A DNA stretch of 64,000 bases from the NCBI GenBank assembly GCA_001708385.1, contig CP012388.1, positions 2,232,001 through 2,296,000 of the forward strand, given 5' to 3'. Shown one piece after another: positions 8,458 through 17,435 of the stretch (within the stretch, counting starts at the first letter, position 1; each line of letters starts with the position of its first letter). Source of the DNA: Flavobacterium psychrophilum (GTDB lineage: Bacteria > Bacteroidota > Bacteroidia > Flavobacteriales > Flavobacteriaceae). Under the pieces are notes generated by a model. It did no database searches. It was not told the DNA's origin and saw nothing but the letters and a program-made list of their open reading frames with translations. Made by a program: the position numbers and the translations under genes.

Positions 8458-9714
8458 ATGGAGAACAATAACATATCCAGACATCTGTACTTTTATGCGG
8501 TTGGACTGAGTTACAGAAAAGCAGATGCTGAGATAAGAGGGAAATTTAGCCTGGGCAATGATGCAAAAACAAATTTGCTTCAGCAGGCAAAACAGGAAGG
8601 TATAGAAAGCCTTGTGGTTATATCTACCTGTAACAGGACCGAGATATACGGTTTTGCCCAGCACCCCTTTCAACTTATAAAATTACTTTGCGATAACAGC
8701 CTTGGCACCGTTGAAGAATTTCAGCGTGTGGCTTTTGTTTATAAAAATGCCGAAGCGATAGACCATGTATTTCGTGTGGGATCGGGTCTTGACAGCCAGA
8801 TATTGGGTGACTTTGAAATTATCAGCCAGATAAAAAACAGCTTTAACGAGTCTAAAGCTTTCGGGTTAACAAATGCGTTTATAGAAAGACTTGTAAACAA
8901 TGTTATACAGGCAAGCAAAAGAATTAAGAATGAAACCGAGCTTAGTTCCGGTGCAACATCTGTTTCTTTTGCATCGGTACAATACATTATGAATAATGTG
9001 GCCGATATTCAGAACAAGAACATATTGCTTTTCGGCACAGGAAAAATTGGCCGCAATACCTGCGAGAACCTTGTTAAGCACACCAAGAACGATCATATTA
9101 CCCTTATAAACCGTACCCGCGAGAGAGCCGAAGAAGTTGCCGGGAAATTTAACCTCATCGTTAAAGATTACGACCTGCTTCCGCTGGAACTGCCCAACAC
9201 CGATGTACTCGTTGTTGCTACCGGAGCATCTGTTCCTACTATTGATAAGGATATACTGGTAACCAATAAGCCGTTACTTATTCTCGATCTTTCTATTCCT
9301 AAGAATGTACACGATAACGTAAAAGACCTTGAAGGTGTAACTGTGGTTCACCTTGACGACCTTTCTAAAATTACCGATGTTACCCTTGAAAACAGGAAAA
9401 AACATATTCCTTCTGCTGAGAGAATAATTGAGGAAGTAACCGAAGAGTTTAACGAATGGACAAGTGCACGCAAATTTGCACCTACCATTAACGCCCTTAA
9501 GGAGAAACTTAACTCTATAAAAGATACCGAGCTAAACTTTCAACGCAAAAAAATAAGTAATTTTGATGAAGAGCAGGCCGAAATTATCAGCCAGCGCATT
9601 ATCCATAAAATTACAACACACTTTGCAAATCATCTGAAAGACCGCGACACCATGGTAGATGAAAGCATCGAATGGATAGAAAAGGTTTTCAGGATTGAAG
9701 CTTCAACCAAATGA
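8458..9714 (+). CDS. hemA: glutamyl-tRNA reductase
   Basis: A 418-residue HemA that reduces glutamyl-tRNA(Glu) to glutamate-1-semialdehyde with NADPH, the first committed step of C5 heme synthesis. The catalytic cysteine is Cys58 in VISTCNRTEIY. SGLDSQILGDFEI is the conserved catalytic-domain loop and LLFGTGKIGRNTCENL (about 191-206) is the NADPH-binding Rossmann motif. The C-terminal helical dimerisation domain is complete. Its TGA overlaps the hemC ATG (ATGA). It has a divergent promoter region shared with the AraC regulator. Confidence 0.95.
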   Translation: MENNNISRHLYFYAVGLSYRKADAEIRGKFSLGNDAKTNLLQQAKQEGIESLVVISTCNRTEIYGFAQHPFQLIKLLCDNSLGTVEEFQRVAFVYKNAEAIDHVFRVGSGLDSQILGDFEIISQIKNSFNESKAFGLTNAFIERLVNNVIQASKRIKNETELSSGATSVSFASVQYIMNNVADIQNKNILLFGTGKIGRNTCENLVKHTKNDHITLINRTRERAEEVAGKFNLIVKDYDLLPLELPNTDVLVVATGASVPTIDKDILVTNKPLLILDLSIPKNVHDNVKDLEGVTVVHLDDLSKITDVTLENRKKHIPSAERIIEEVTEEFNEWTSARKFAPTINALKEKLNSIKDTELNFQRKKISNFDEEQAEIISQRIIHKITTHFANHLKDRDTMVDESIEWIEKVFRIEASTK

Positions 9715-10631
9715 GTAAAACCATACGAATAGGCACCCGCGACAGTCAGCTTGCCCTTTGGCAGGCCCACACCGTGGAAAAGAAACTGAACGACCTGGGA
9801 TATGCCACCGAAATTGTTGCCGTAAAATCTACCGGCGACCTTATACTGGATGTGCCGCTTTACGAACTGGGCATTACCGGTATTTTTACCAAAACGCTTG
9901 ATGTTGCCATGATTAGAGGCGAGGTAGATATTGCAGTGCACTCTATGAAAGATGTGCCTACTGCCCTGCCTAAAGGTATTGTACAGGCCGCTGTTTTAGA
10001 GCGTGCCAATGTTAACGACATTCTTGTACATAAGGGCAGCCTCGATTTTCTTCTCGATGCAGGAACTATTGCCACAGGAAGCCTTCGCCGACAGGCTCAA
10101 TGGCTGCACCGATACCCGCATCATAATGTGACCGACCTTCGCGGCAATGTAAATACAAGGCTTCAAAAACTTAAAGATAACGACTGGAACGGCGCTGTGT
10201 TTGCCGCTGCAGGACTGGAACGCATTGACCTGCTTCCGGACAATTATATAGATCTTGACTGGATGATACCGGCTCCTGCGCAGGGCGCTATGGTAGTTGT
10301 TGCAATGGAAAACGACGATTACTGCCTTGAAGCTGTTGGAAAACTGAATCATCCTGAAAGCGAATTGTGCACCCGCATTGAACGCCAGTTTTTACGAACG
10401 CTGGAAGGTGGCTGTACTGCCCCTATTGGCGCACTTGCTACGGCTATTGACGGAGAGATTCGTTTTGAAGGCGTACTGCTTTCTATTGACGGCAAGGAGC
10501 GTATTCATTTAGAAAAAGTGATGTCTGCTTACGAAGATCCTGTTGCTTTTGGTAATGCATGTGCTAACGAGATATTAAGTAACGGTGGTAATGAACTGAT
10601 GGAGAAGATCAGGAACGAACTTAAAAAATAA
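9711..10631 (+). CDS. hemC: porphobilinogen deaminase (hydroxymethylbilane synthase)
   Basis: A 306-residue HemC that links four porphobilinogens into hydroxymethylbilane. It starts IRIGTRDSQLALWQA, as the family does. The catalytic aspartate is Asp81 in VHSMKDVP. The dipyrromethane cofactor is held by Cys235 in LEGGCTAPIGA. Conserved arginines occur in GSLRRQAQ and LRGNVNTRL. It overlaps hemA by 4 bases and hemD by 1 base (TAATG), so hemACD are co-translated. Confidence 0.95.
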   Translation: MSKTIRIGTRDSQLALWQAHTVEKKLNDLGYATEIVAVKSTGDLILDVPLYELGITGIFTKTLDVAMIRGEVDIAVHSMKDVPTALPKGIVQAAVLERANVNDILVHKGSLDFLLDAGTIATGSLRRQAQWLHRYPHHNVTDLRGNVNTRLQKLKDNDWNGAVFAAAGLERIDLLPDNYIDLDWMIPAPAQGAMVVVAMENDDYCLEAVGKLNHPESELCTRIERQFLRTLEGGCTAPIGALATAIDGEIRFEGVLLSIDGKERIHLEKVMSAYEDPVAFGNACANEILSNGGNELMEKIRNELKK

Positions 10632-11302
10632 TGGAGATCATCCGTATACTGTCTACAAAAAAGCTGCTGCCCAATCATAAGCAGTTTCTGCTAAATGCGG
10701 GTATTTCAGTAGTGGAAGCCGATTTTATTTCTATACAGAATACTGAATTTGAATTAGATAACATTCATAAGAATTTGTTATTTACCAGTCAAAATGCTTT
10801 TAACAGCTACCTGCTCAATAAAAAAAGCGCTAATTTTAAGGATAATCCTGTTTTCTGCGTAGGCAGTAAAACAAAAGAAGCTATAGAAAAAGCAGGTTAT
10901 AAAGTTGTGGCATCTGCAGATTATGCCGAAGCACTAGCCGAAATTATAATTAGCAACCATGCGTCCGAAAGCTTTACATTTTTTTCGGGCAGCATGCGCA
11001 GAGATACGCTCCCTGAAGCTTTGGCCAATGCCAAAATTGAATTTAACGAGATTGAAATATATAAAACGGTATTATCGCCGCGTGCTATAAAAAGCACCAT
11101 TAGTGGGATATTATTTTTCAGCCCCAGCGGTGTAGAAAGCTATTTTAAAGCAAACGGCCTAAACAATGAGGTTTGCTTTTGCATAGGTACAACAACAGCC
11201 GAGGCACTTAAAGGCACAACCTATAATATGGTTATTGCAAATAAGCCCACCGTTGAGAACGTGATTATACAGTGTATAAATTATTATAAAGAACATATTT
11301 AA
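10631..11302 (+). CDS. hemD: uroporphyrinogen-III synthase
   Basis: A 223-residue protein in the standard hemD position. The family is poorly conserved; recognisable parts are the N-terminal ILSTKKL, LLFTSQNAFNSY, FCVGSKTKEAIEKAGY and the C-terminal FFSPSGVESYF...CIGTTTAEAL, which form the two lobes. It cyclises hydroxymethylbilane with inversion of ring D to give uroporphyrinogen III. The call rests about equally on these segments and on the hemACD operon. A palindromic repeat follows its stop codon. Confidence 0.88.
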   Translation: MEIIRILSTKKLLPNHKQFLLNAGISVVEADFISIQNTEFELDNIHKNLLFTSQNAFNSYLLNKKSANFKDNPVFCVGSKTKEAIEKAGYKVVASADYAEALAEIIISNHASESFTFFSGSMRRDTLPEALANAKIEFNEIEIYKTVLSPRAIKSTISGILFFSPSGVESYFKANGLNNEVCFCIGTTTAEALKGTTYNMVIANKPTVENVIIQCINYYKEHI

Positions 11303-11310
11303 TAAGGTTC

Positions 11311-11381
11311 TGTCATTCTGAGCGCAGCGCAGCGAAGTCGAAGAATCTCTAAGCTGAGATTTCTCCTTTGTCGAAATGACA
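11311..11381. repeat. dispersed palindromic intergenic repeat (GTCATT..AATGAC type)
   Basis: TGTCATTCTGAGCG at the left is matched by an imperfect inverted end TTGTCGAAATGACA at the right; the middle (GAATCTCT...GAGATTTC) also pairs. The element fills most of the hemD-hemE spacer. Related ends are seen at 23063-23133 and 26005-26063. Confidence 0.75.
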
Positions 11382-11404
11382 GGCACTATAATATAAACAA
11401 ACAT

Positions 11405-12430
11405 ATGAGCATAAAAAACGACCTTTTCTTAAAAGCATTACGCAATGAGCCAGTAGAACGCCCACCAGTATGGATGATGCGCCAGGCAGGCAGGTATTTG
11501 CCCGAATTTCGTGCACTGCGCGATAAGTATGATTTCTTTACCCGTTGCCAGACGCCGGAGCTTGCTGCTGAAATTACAGTACAGCCTATTCGTATTGTAA
11601 AACCCGATGCTGCTATATTATTCTCTGACATACTTGTGGTACCACAGGCTATGGGCATTGAAGTGCTTATGAAAGAAAGTGTGGGTCCGTTTTTGCCAAA
11701 CCCGATACGCACTCCACAAGACGTAGAAAAAGTACGTGTGCCGGATATTCACGAAACACTAGGCTATGTAATGGATGCTATTAAGCTAACCAAAGAAATG
11801 CTTGATGACGAAGTACCGCTTATCGGCTTTGCAGGCAGCCCGTGGACGATATTTTGTTATGCTGTTGAAGGGAAGGGATCTAAAAGTTTTGATATTGCCA
11901 AAGGCTTTTGCTTTTCGCAACCGGAAGCAGCGCATGTACTGCTTCAAAAGATAACCGATACCACTATTGCTTACCTTAAAGAAAAAGTAAAAGCAGGTGT
12001 AAATGCCGTACAGGTATTTGACAGCTGGGGCGGTATGCTATCTCCTGTAGATTACCAGGAGTTTTCATGGAAATATATTAACCAGATCGTTGAAGCCCTG
12101 GCTCCGGAAACCCACGTTATTGTATTTGGCAAAGGCTGCTGGTTTGCCCTTGGCGACATGGCACAAAGCAAGGCCTCTGCACTTGGGGTAGACTGGACAT
12201 GCTCTGCACGTAATGCACGCTACCTTTCAGGGGGCAGGATAACCCTTCAGGGGAATTTTGACCCGTCGCGTTTACTATCACCAATACCTGTCATTAAAAA
12301 GATGGTGCACCAGATGATAGACGAATTCGGCAAAGACAATTATATTGTAAACCTTGGCCACGGTATTTTACCTCACATTCCGGTAGACCACGCCAAAGCC
12401 TTTATTGATGCAGTAAAAGAATATAAATAG
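11405..12430 (+). CDS. hemE: uroporphyrinogen decarboxylase
   Basis: A 341-residue HemE that removes four acetate carboxyls from uroporphyrinogen III to give coproporphyrinogen III. The family signature [20 protein letters not shown] is at residues 19-38, the substrate-binding aspartate is in [14 protein letters not shown], and [15 protein letters not shown] and the C-terminal [14 protein letters not shown] are conserved. Start ATG at 11405 gives the normal length. It follows hemD after a repeat-filled gap of 102 bases, so it may be read through from hemACD. Confidence 0.95.
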   Translation: MSIKNDLFLKALRNEPVERPPVWMMRQAGRYLPEFRALRDKYDFFTRCQTPELAAEITVQPIRIVKPDAAILFSDILVVPQAMGIEVLMKESVGPFLPNPIRTPQDVEKVRVPDIHETLGYVMDAIKLTKEMLDDEVPLIGFAGSPWTIFCYAVEGKGSKSFDIAKGFCFSQPEAAHVLLQKITDTTIAYLKEKVKAGVNAVQVFDSWGGMLSPVDYQEFSWKYINQIVEALAPETHVIVFGKGCWFALGDMAQSKASALGVDWTCSARNARYLSGGRITLQGNFDPSRLLSPIPVIKKMVHQMIDEFGKDNYIVNLGHGILPHIPVDHAKAFIDAVKEYK

Positions 12431-12495
12431 TTGACTGTTATAGGTTGCCGGATAAAGGCCGACAACTGACAACCAGTAACCAACAACCAAAATAA

Positions 12496-12849
12496 ATGCC
12501 GCTAAGTTTAGGATTAAGAGACGAAGAGAATGAAAGGATAAACAACATCCTAGGCAAGCTGATGGAACTAACATTTGTTCCTGATGGGTGGCTTACGGAT
12601 GACGCACAATCGCTGCTTACGCAAATAGGATTATCCTACGAAAGCCTTGATGCTATGACAGGCGAAGAGCTGAACAGGCATGTAACCAAAATGCATTTTG
12701 ACTGGGCAAATATGGAGCGCCTTGCCGATATGTTTAGCACCAATCCTGCATTTAGGGCAAAAGCGGTTTCGCTTTATAATTTTATCCAGGCAGAGAGTAA
12801 AATGTTCTCGTTTGATATTTTCAATAAAATAAACGCGCTTAATAAATAA
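12496..12849 (+). CDS. hypothetical protein in heme cluster (117 aa)
   Basis: A soluble, helix-rich protein of 117 residues with no signal peptide. It has a negatively charged N-terminus (LRDEENERINNILGKLMEL) and repeated Leu/Phe amphipathic helices. I do not recognise the family. It lies 65 bases after hemE and 13 bases before a GNAT gene in the same direction, so it is part of the heme transcription unit. Function is unknown. Confidence 0.65.
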   Translation: MPLSLGLRDEENERINNILGKLMELTFVPDGWLTDDAQSLLTQIGLSYESLDAMTGEELNRHVTKMHFDWANMERLADMFSTNPAFRAKAVSLYNFIQAESKMFSFDIFNKINALNK

Positions 12850-12862
12850 GTGTCAACAAAAA

Positions 12863-13414
12863 ATGGAAGTACTAAACTGGTCTACGGAAAGAATTGTTAC
12901 AGTAAAACCTGAAGAGTTTTATAACCTAATTGACCGCAACAGGGATCGTATTACACAAACCTTTCCTATAACGGCATTGGGCTGTACCACTTTAGAAGAT
13001 ACGATTACATTTTTACAGGAAGCTGTAGATAACGAAATATGGAATGAAAATTATTATTTCTATCTTAGAGATAATGAATCAGATATACTGATAGGCTACG
13101 TCGTAATTAAAAATATTGAGCCGGATGCAGCTATGTGCGAACTGGCTTATTTTATAGATGCTGCTTTTGAAGGAAAGGGCATTATTACGACAGCAATTGG
13201 CAATACGCTTGATTTTTGTTTTAGAGAACTAGAGCTGAATAAAGTCACTATTTCTACATTGCCATCAAATATTGCAAGCCAGAAGATTGCCCTTAAACAT
13301 GGCTTTGTACAGGAAGGCATTTTAAGGCAGGAGTTTAAAAGCGGCGAAGGCAAACTGGAAGATGTGGTTTATTTTGGGCTGCTAAAAGAAGAATACAATA
13401 AGAATGAAAAATAA
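12863..13414 (+). CDS. GNAT-family N-acetyltransferase (RimJ/RimL type)
   Basis: A 183-residue single GNAT domain. The acetyl-CoA-binding beta4/alpha3 region is present as CELAYFIDAAFEGKGIITTAI (about 92-112), although the pyrophosphate loop is EGKGI rather than the usual RGxGx. KVTISTLPSNIASQKIALKHGFVQEG is the typical RimL-like C-terminal motif. It probably acetylates a protein N-terminus or a small amine; the substrate is unknown. It overlaps hemF by 11 bases. Confidence 0.88.
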   Translation: MEVLNWSTERIVTVKPEEFYNLIDRNRDRITQTFPITALGCTTLEDTITFLQEAVDNEIWNENYYFYLRDNESDILIGYVVIKNIEPDAAMCELAYFIDAAFEGKGIITTAIGNTLDFCFRELELNKVTISTLPSNIASQKIALKHGFVQEGILRQEFKSGEGKLEDVVYFGLLKEEYNKNEK

Positions 13415-14306
13415 ATTTTACCAATACATACAAAACCTTCAGGATACTATTACTTCTAAGTTAGAAGCGGTAGATGGCACTGCAAAATTCCGTGAGGATA
13501 TCTGGGAACGTGCAGAGGGTGGCGGAGGACGTACACGAGTTATAGAAAACGGAGCCGTGTTTGAAAAAGGCGGGGTAAATATATCTGCTGTTTATGGGCC
13601 GTTACCAAAAGCAATGCAGGCTTATTTTAACGTAGGCGACGTAGATTTCTTTGCCTGCGGGTTGAGCCTGGTAATTCACCCTAAAAATCCGTTTGTACCA
13701 ACGGTTCATGCCAACTGGCGTTACTTTGAAATGTATGACAAAGAAGGCAATGTTGTAGACAGTTGGTTTGGCGGGGGTCAGGATCTTACCCCTTACTACC
13801 TGTTTGACGAAGATGCCAGCCATTTTCACCAAACATGCAAAACAGCCTGCGACAAGCATGATCCTGAGTTTTATATAAAATTTAAAAAGCAGTGCGATGA
13901 CTATTTCTGGAATGCACATCGCGATGAATCGCGTGGTGTAGGCGGATTATTCTTTGACCATTGCAAGGCTACGGAAGATTTCGGTATGGACAACTGGTTT
14001 GACTTTGTTTCCGAAGTTGGTAACAGTTTCCTTGAAGCTTACGTGCCAGTTGTTGAACGCAGAAAAGATATTGAGTATACTGCTGAAAACCGAACATGGC
14101 AGGAAATTCGCCGTGGACGCTATGTGGAATTTAATCTTGTACATGATAAGGGTACGCTTTTTGGACTAAAAACCAATGGGCGAATGGAAAGCATATTAAT
14201 GAGCCTTCCACCGCATGTGCAGTGGGTTTACGACCACCATCCTGAAGCAGGAAGTGAAGAAGAACGATTGATAAAAATATTAGCAAATCCGGTAGATTGG
14301 GTATAA
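13404..14306 (+). CDS. hemF: oxygen-dependent coproporphyrinogen III oxidase
   Basis: A 300-residue HemF that decarboxylates coproporphyrinogen III to protoporphyrinogen IX using O2. Conserved segments are NISAVYGPLP, VHANWRYFEMYD, FGGGQDLTPYYLFDEDASHFH, RGVGGLFFD and the C-terminal EFNLVHDKGTLFGLKTNGR...SLPPHVQWVYDH. Presence of HemF points to aerobic growth. The ATG at 13404 lies inside the GNAT gene, and the following DUF4421 gene starts within its last codons, so the three are translationally coupled. Confidence 0.95.
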   Translation: MKNKFYQYIQNLQDTITSKLEAVDGTAKFREDIWERAEGGGGRTRVIENGAVFEKGGVNISAVYGPLPKAMQAYFNVGDVDFFACGLSLVIHPKNPFVPTVHANWRYFEMYDKEGNVVDSWFGGGQDLTPYYLFDEDASHFHQTCKTACDKHDPEFYIKFKKQCDDYFWNAHRDESRGVGGLFFDHCKATEDFGMDNWFDFVSEVGNSFLEAYVPVVERRKDIEYTAENRTWQEIRRGRYVEFNLVHDKGTLFGLKTNGRMESILMSLPPHVQWVYDHHPEAGSEEERLIKILANPVDWV

Positions 14307-15247
14307 AAGGCTACATAGCAGTAGTGTTGTTTGCGGGTGGCGGTTGTTTTGCACAATCGGATAGCCTTAGTAATCCTTATACAGAAAAGTTTCCCGATAA
14401 GATTTCAACTCAGCTCTTCACGCTAAACACCTACAACAATTTTACTATCAATTATAAAAACGATGGCCTTACAGTAGATCTTGCACCTAATAGAAAGACA
14501 ACACTGGGTGTTGCTGTTCAGTACGACATACTGTTTTTTAGTGTGGGTTTTGCCCCTAGATTCTTTGTAGACAACAGGGATAATAAAGATTCTAAGATGA
14601 CATCGTTTAGCCTTAGTATGTTTCCGGGGCAATGGGTTCAGTATTTCGATTACATCTACCAAAAAGGCATGACGCTGCAAACCGATGGCGGAAACATATA
14701 CCTGTCGACAATGAAATCAATGAAATTGGGTGGCAGCACATCTTATGTTTTCAACAAGAATTATTCGGTTAACGCGTTAAGCTTTCAAAGTGAAAGGCAG
14801 CTAAAAAGTGCAGGCAGTTTTATACCGGCTTTATCTTATTACTATACCCAACTTTCGGGTGATGCGTCTGAAGGCATAGATGGCAAGATCTATTTTATAG
14901 ACGTTGCACTTTCACCGGGATATAATTATAACTGGGTAATAGCAAAAAAATTCATGGTGGCAGGAGGTTTGTCTCTTGGCGCGGGTTTTACCAAAACAGT
15001 AGACGAAGAAGTAAACACTACCACTTTCTTAACCACAGCATCGGTAAACCTTTCACTCGGTTATAATTCAGACACCTTTTATGGCGGAATTCAGTCGAAA
15101 GGAATAGCATCAAGCCATAATACACACAGTAGTGTTACTATGAATGATGCAGTAAGTTATGTTACAGCATTCTTTGGGTATCGTTTTGATGCTCCCGGCT
15201 TTTTGACACGAGAGAAAAATAAAATAAAAGAGAAATTGAAGTTTTAG
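14297..15247 (+). CDS. DUF4421 family secreted/outer-membrane protein
   Basis: A 316-residue protein with a signal peptide (GYIAVVLFAGGGCFAQ, cleavage near residue 19), then alternating beta segments rich in Tyr, Phe and Gly that suggest an outer-membrane barrel, ending in YVTAFFGYRFDAPGF. It matches the DUF4421 family of Bacteroidota. Start is a TTG at 14297 that overlaps hemF by 10 bases; no ATG is available before the signal peptide. Role unknown; its position in the heme cluster may or may not be functional. Confidence 0.78.
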   Translation: MGIKGYIAVVLFAGGGCFAQSDSLSNPYTEKFPDKISTQLFTLNTYNNFTINYKNDGLTVDLAPNRKTTLGVAVQYDILFFSVGFAPRFFVDNRDNKDSKMTSFSLSMFPGQWVQYFDYIYQKGMTLQTDGGNIYLSTMKSMKLGGSTSYVFNKNYSVNALSFQSERQLKSAGSFIPALSYYYTQLSGDASEGIDGKIYFIDVALSPGYNYNWVIAKKFMVAGGLSLGAGFTKTVDEEVNTTTFLTTASVNLSLGYNSDTFYGGIQSKGIASSHNTHSSVTMNDAVSYVTAFFGYRFDAPGFLTREKNKIKEKLKF

Positions 15248-15267
15248 AATTCAGGAAGGGTGAGCTA

Positions 15268-15726
15268 ATGGCAGATACATATACGCAAATATATATTCAA
15301 ATTGTCTTTGCGGTAAAAGGCAGGGATAATCTTATTTCATATAAATGGAAAGATGAATTGTATAAATACATTACTGGTGTTGTCATAAATGAGGGTCAAA
15401 AATTACTGGCTATTAACGGAATGCCGGATCATGTACATATCCTTATTGGACTAAAACCAACGGCAGCATTATCCAATATAGTAAGAGATATAAAAGCAAA
15501 TTCTTCCAGGTTTATAAACGACAAAAAGTGGATTGCTGGGAAATTTGAATGGCAACAAGGATTTGGTGCTTTTTCTTATAGCCACTCCCAGTTAACAAAT
15601 GTTATAAATTATATTCAAAACCAGGAAGAACATCATAGAACAAGAACCTTTAGACAAGAGTATATAGAATTTCTTAATCTTTACAATATTGAATTTAAGA
15701 ATGAATTTATATTTAATGATGTTTGA
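15268..15726 (+). CDS. IS200/IS605-type Y1 (HUH) transposase, RAYT-like
   Basis: A complete 152-residue tyrosine HUH protein. The metal-binding HUH motif is DHVHILIGL (about 64-72). The nucleophilic tyrosine is in INYIQNQEEHH near residue 115. Family length is about 150, so it is intact. The gene is followed directly by four REP-like hairpins (15725-15926), the arrangement expected of REP-associated tyrosine transposases rather than of a plain IS200 copy. No accessory TnpB is present. It is inserted between the DUF4421 gene and hemB. Confidence 0.88.
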   Translation: MADTYTQIYIQIVFAVKGRDNLISYKWKDELYKYITGVVINEGQKLLAINGMPDHVHILIGLKPTAALSNIVRDIKANSSRFINDKKWIAGKFEWQQGFGAFSYSHSQLTNVINYIQNQEEHHRTRTFRQEYIEFLNLYNIEFKNEFIFNDV

Positions 15727-15748
15727 TATGCCGCTCCTCCGGAGCTCA
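15725..15748 (-). repeat. REP-like hairpin unit 1
   Basis: The core hairpin is GCTCCTCCGGAGC (15733-15745). Read on the minus strand the unit is a GC hairpin followed by GGCATATC. Positions 15728-15748 are the exact reverse complement of unit 4 (15906-15926). Confidence 0.8.
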
Positions 15749-15770
15749 CTTCAGTCATTAATAATAGTGC

Positions 15771-15795
15771 TATAAATATACCGCACCGCTGGTGC
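15771..15795 (-). repeat. REP-like hairpin unit 2
   Basis: The core hairpin is GCACCGCTGGTGC (15783-15795). On the minus strand it continues into GGTATATTTATAG, closely matching the tail of unit 3. Confidence 0.75.
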
Positions 15796-15804
15796 TGTTG
15801 CAAG

Positions 15805-15833
15805 CACATTATTATCTTAGTATGATAATGTGG
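15805..15833. repeat. AT-rich hairpin at centre of REP cluster
   Basis: CACATTATTATC and GATAATGTG form an imperfect stem between the two inverted pairs of REP-like units. Confidence 0.55.
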
Positions 15834-15856
15834 GTAAGGCATAGTAAAGATTAAAA

Positions 15857-15883
15857 GCCCCTGAGGGGCGACATATTTATAGC
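15857..15883 (+). repeat. REP-like hairpin unit 3
   Basis: The core hairpin is GCCCCTGAGGGGC (15857-15869), followed by GACATATTTATAG. It has the same hairpin-plus-tail layout as unit 2 in opposite orientation. Confidence 0.78.
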
Positions 15884-15905
15884 AGCAATATGCATGCAAC
15901 AACGC

Positions 15906-15926
15906 TGAGCTCCGGAGGAGCGGCAT
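15906..15926 (+). repeat. REP-like hairpin unit 4
   Basis: A hairpin around GCTCCGGAGGAGC followed by GGCAT. All 21 bases are the reverse complement of unit 1, so the pair encloses the whole cluster. Confidence 0.8.
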
Positions 15927-15968
15927 AAAAAATAATAATCTCCTCTTACGAGGAACAATATAAATAAC

Positions 15969-16964
15969 ATGTTCCCATTACACAGAAACCGCAGACTACG
16001 TACCAACGATTCTATTCGATCACTAGTTCGCGAAACCATACTTACACCAAACGATTTTATGTTCCCTATGTTTATTGCCGAAGGCACAAATGTAGAAGTT
16101 CCAATCCCATCTATGCCGGGCATATTTCGCCGCTCTATAGACCTCACGGTTAAAGAAGTGAAAGAACTATGGAGCCTAGGTATTAAAGCCGTAAACATTT
16201 ATGTAAAAGTAGATGACAAGCTTAAAGACAACACCGGTAAAGAAGCTTGGAATCCAGACGGGCTGATGCAAAGGGCTATTAAAGCAATTAAAGATGCTGT
16301 TCCTGCAATGATTGTTATGCCCGATGTTGCCCTTGACCCCTATTCTATATATGGGCATGACGGCATTATAAAAAATGGCGATGTAGCCAATGATGAAACC
16401 GTAGCGGCACTTGTACGGATGGCTGTGTCGCATGCCGAGGCAGGAGCCGATTTTGCAGCGCCAAGCGACATGATGGACGGACGAGTGTTACGCCTTCGTG
16501 AAGGGCTTGATAGTGCCGGTTTTGAAAATGTGGGTATTATGAGCTATAGCGCCAAATATGCTTCTTCGTTTTACGGACCGTTCAGGGATGCGCTGGATAG
16601 TGCTCCAAAAGAGTCGGGTGTGGAAGTTCCAAAAGATAAAAAGACCTACCAGATGGATTATGCCAACCGCCTTGAAGCAATAAGGGAGGCGCTGCATGAT
16701 GTAGAAGAAGGTGCCGATATTGTTATGGTTAAACCGGGCATTGCCTATCTTGATATTGTTCGCGAAGTAAAAGATGCTGTTAATGTACCCGTTTCGGTAT
16801 ACCAGGTATCGGGTGAATATGCAATGGTAAAGGCTGCAGCAGAAAGAGGCTGGCTGGATCATGATAAAATTATGATAGAACAGCTGTATTGTATTAAGCG
16901 TGCAGGAGCAGATATAATTTCTACCTACTTTGCTAAAGAAGCTGCTATAATTTTAAATAAATAA
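15969..16964 (+). CDS. hemB: delta-aminolevulinic acid dehydratase (porphobilinogen synthase)
   Basis: A 331-residue HemB that condenses two 5-aminolevulinates into porphobilinogen. Schiff-base lysines are Lys196 (SYSAKYASSFYGPFRDA) and Lys255 (IVMVKPGIAYLD). At the position of the three zinc cysteines of the E. coli type the sequence is DVALDPYSIYGHDG, giving Ala121, Asp123 and Asp131. This is the aspartate-rich, zinc-independent (Mg2+ type) active site, as in Pseudomonas. It is separated from the rest of the heme operon by the RAYT gene and its repeats. Confidence 0.95.
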   Translation: MFPLHRNRRLRTNDSIRSLVRETILTPNDFMFPMFIAEGTNVEVPIPSMPGIFRRSIDLTVKEVKELWSLGIKAVNIYVKVDDKLKDNTGKEAWNPDGLMQRAIKAIKDAVPAMIVMPDVALDPYSIYGHDGIIKNGDVANDETVAALVRMAVSHAEAGADFAAPSDMMDGRVLRLREGLDSAGFENVGIMSYSAKYASSFYGPFRDALDSAPKESGVEVPKDKKTYQMDYANRLEAIREALHDVEEGADIVMVKPGIAYLDIVREVKDAVNVPVSVYQVSGEYAMVKAAAERGWLDHDKIMIEQLYCIKRAGADIISTYFAKEAAIILNK

Positions 16965-17001
16965 TTTACCGCCGTCCCTTCATCATGGAGGGGCGGTTGT
17001 T

Positions 17002-17009
17002 TATCTTTG
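17002..17009 (+). promoter_or_regulatory. cytochrome c gene -7 promoter element
   Basis: TATCTTTG matches TAnnTTTG and ends 13 bases before the ATG at 17023, so the 5' leader is very short. A GC-rich imperfect hairpin (about 16970-16997) between hemB and this element may end hemB transcription. Confidence 0.6.
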
Positions 17010-17022
17010 CAAAAAAACCGGA

Positions 17023-17427
17023 ATGAAACGAATACTTATACCCTTTATAGCCCTGTCACTTTTTTCATGTAAAGAAGAAGAAAAAAAAGACGCACTTTAT
17101 CCTTCTTCTGAAACTGCTTCCGAAGGTGCAACGGCAGACCTTACCCCGTCACAAAAAATTGGCCAGGAAATTTTTAATGGTAAAGGCAATTGTTTTTCGT
17201 GCCATAAGGCAGATCAAAAAGTTATTGGTCCAAGTGTGGTGGAAATTGCAAAGATATACAAAGAGAAAAATGCCGATATGGTTCAGTTTCTTAAAGGCGA
17301 AGGCGAACCTTTAGTTGACCCGGAACAATATGAAGTGATGAAAACGAATTTTGTTATCACCAGGAATTTCACCGATGAAGAATTAAAAGGACTTGAAGAT
17401 TATTTTTACAGCCACCTTGCTAAGTAA
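17023..17427 (+). CDS. c-type cytochrome lipoprotein
   Basis: A 134-residue small cytochrome c. The signal peptide ends in the lipobox LFSC with Cys16 as lipidation site, followed by a Glu/Lys-rich linker. The heme-binding motif is CFSCH (residues 57-61); GPSVVEIA follows, and a Met near YEVMKTNF is the likely sixth ligand. It is probably an electron carrier anchored in the periplasmic side of a membrane. It follows hemB but has its own -7 element. Confidence 0.88.
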   Translation: MKRILIPFIALSLFSCKEEEKKDALYPSSETASEGATADLTPSQKIGQEIFNGKGNCFSCHKADQKVIGPSVVEIAKIYKEKNADMVQFLKGEGEPLVDPEQYEVMKTNFVITRNFTDEELKGLEDYFYSHLAK

Positions 17428-17435
17428 TTCTTTTT

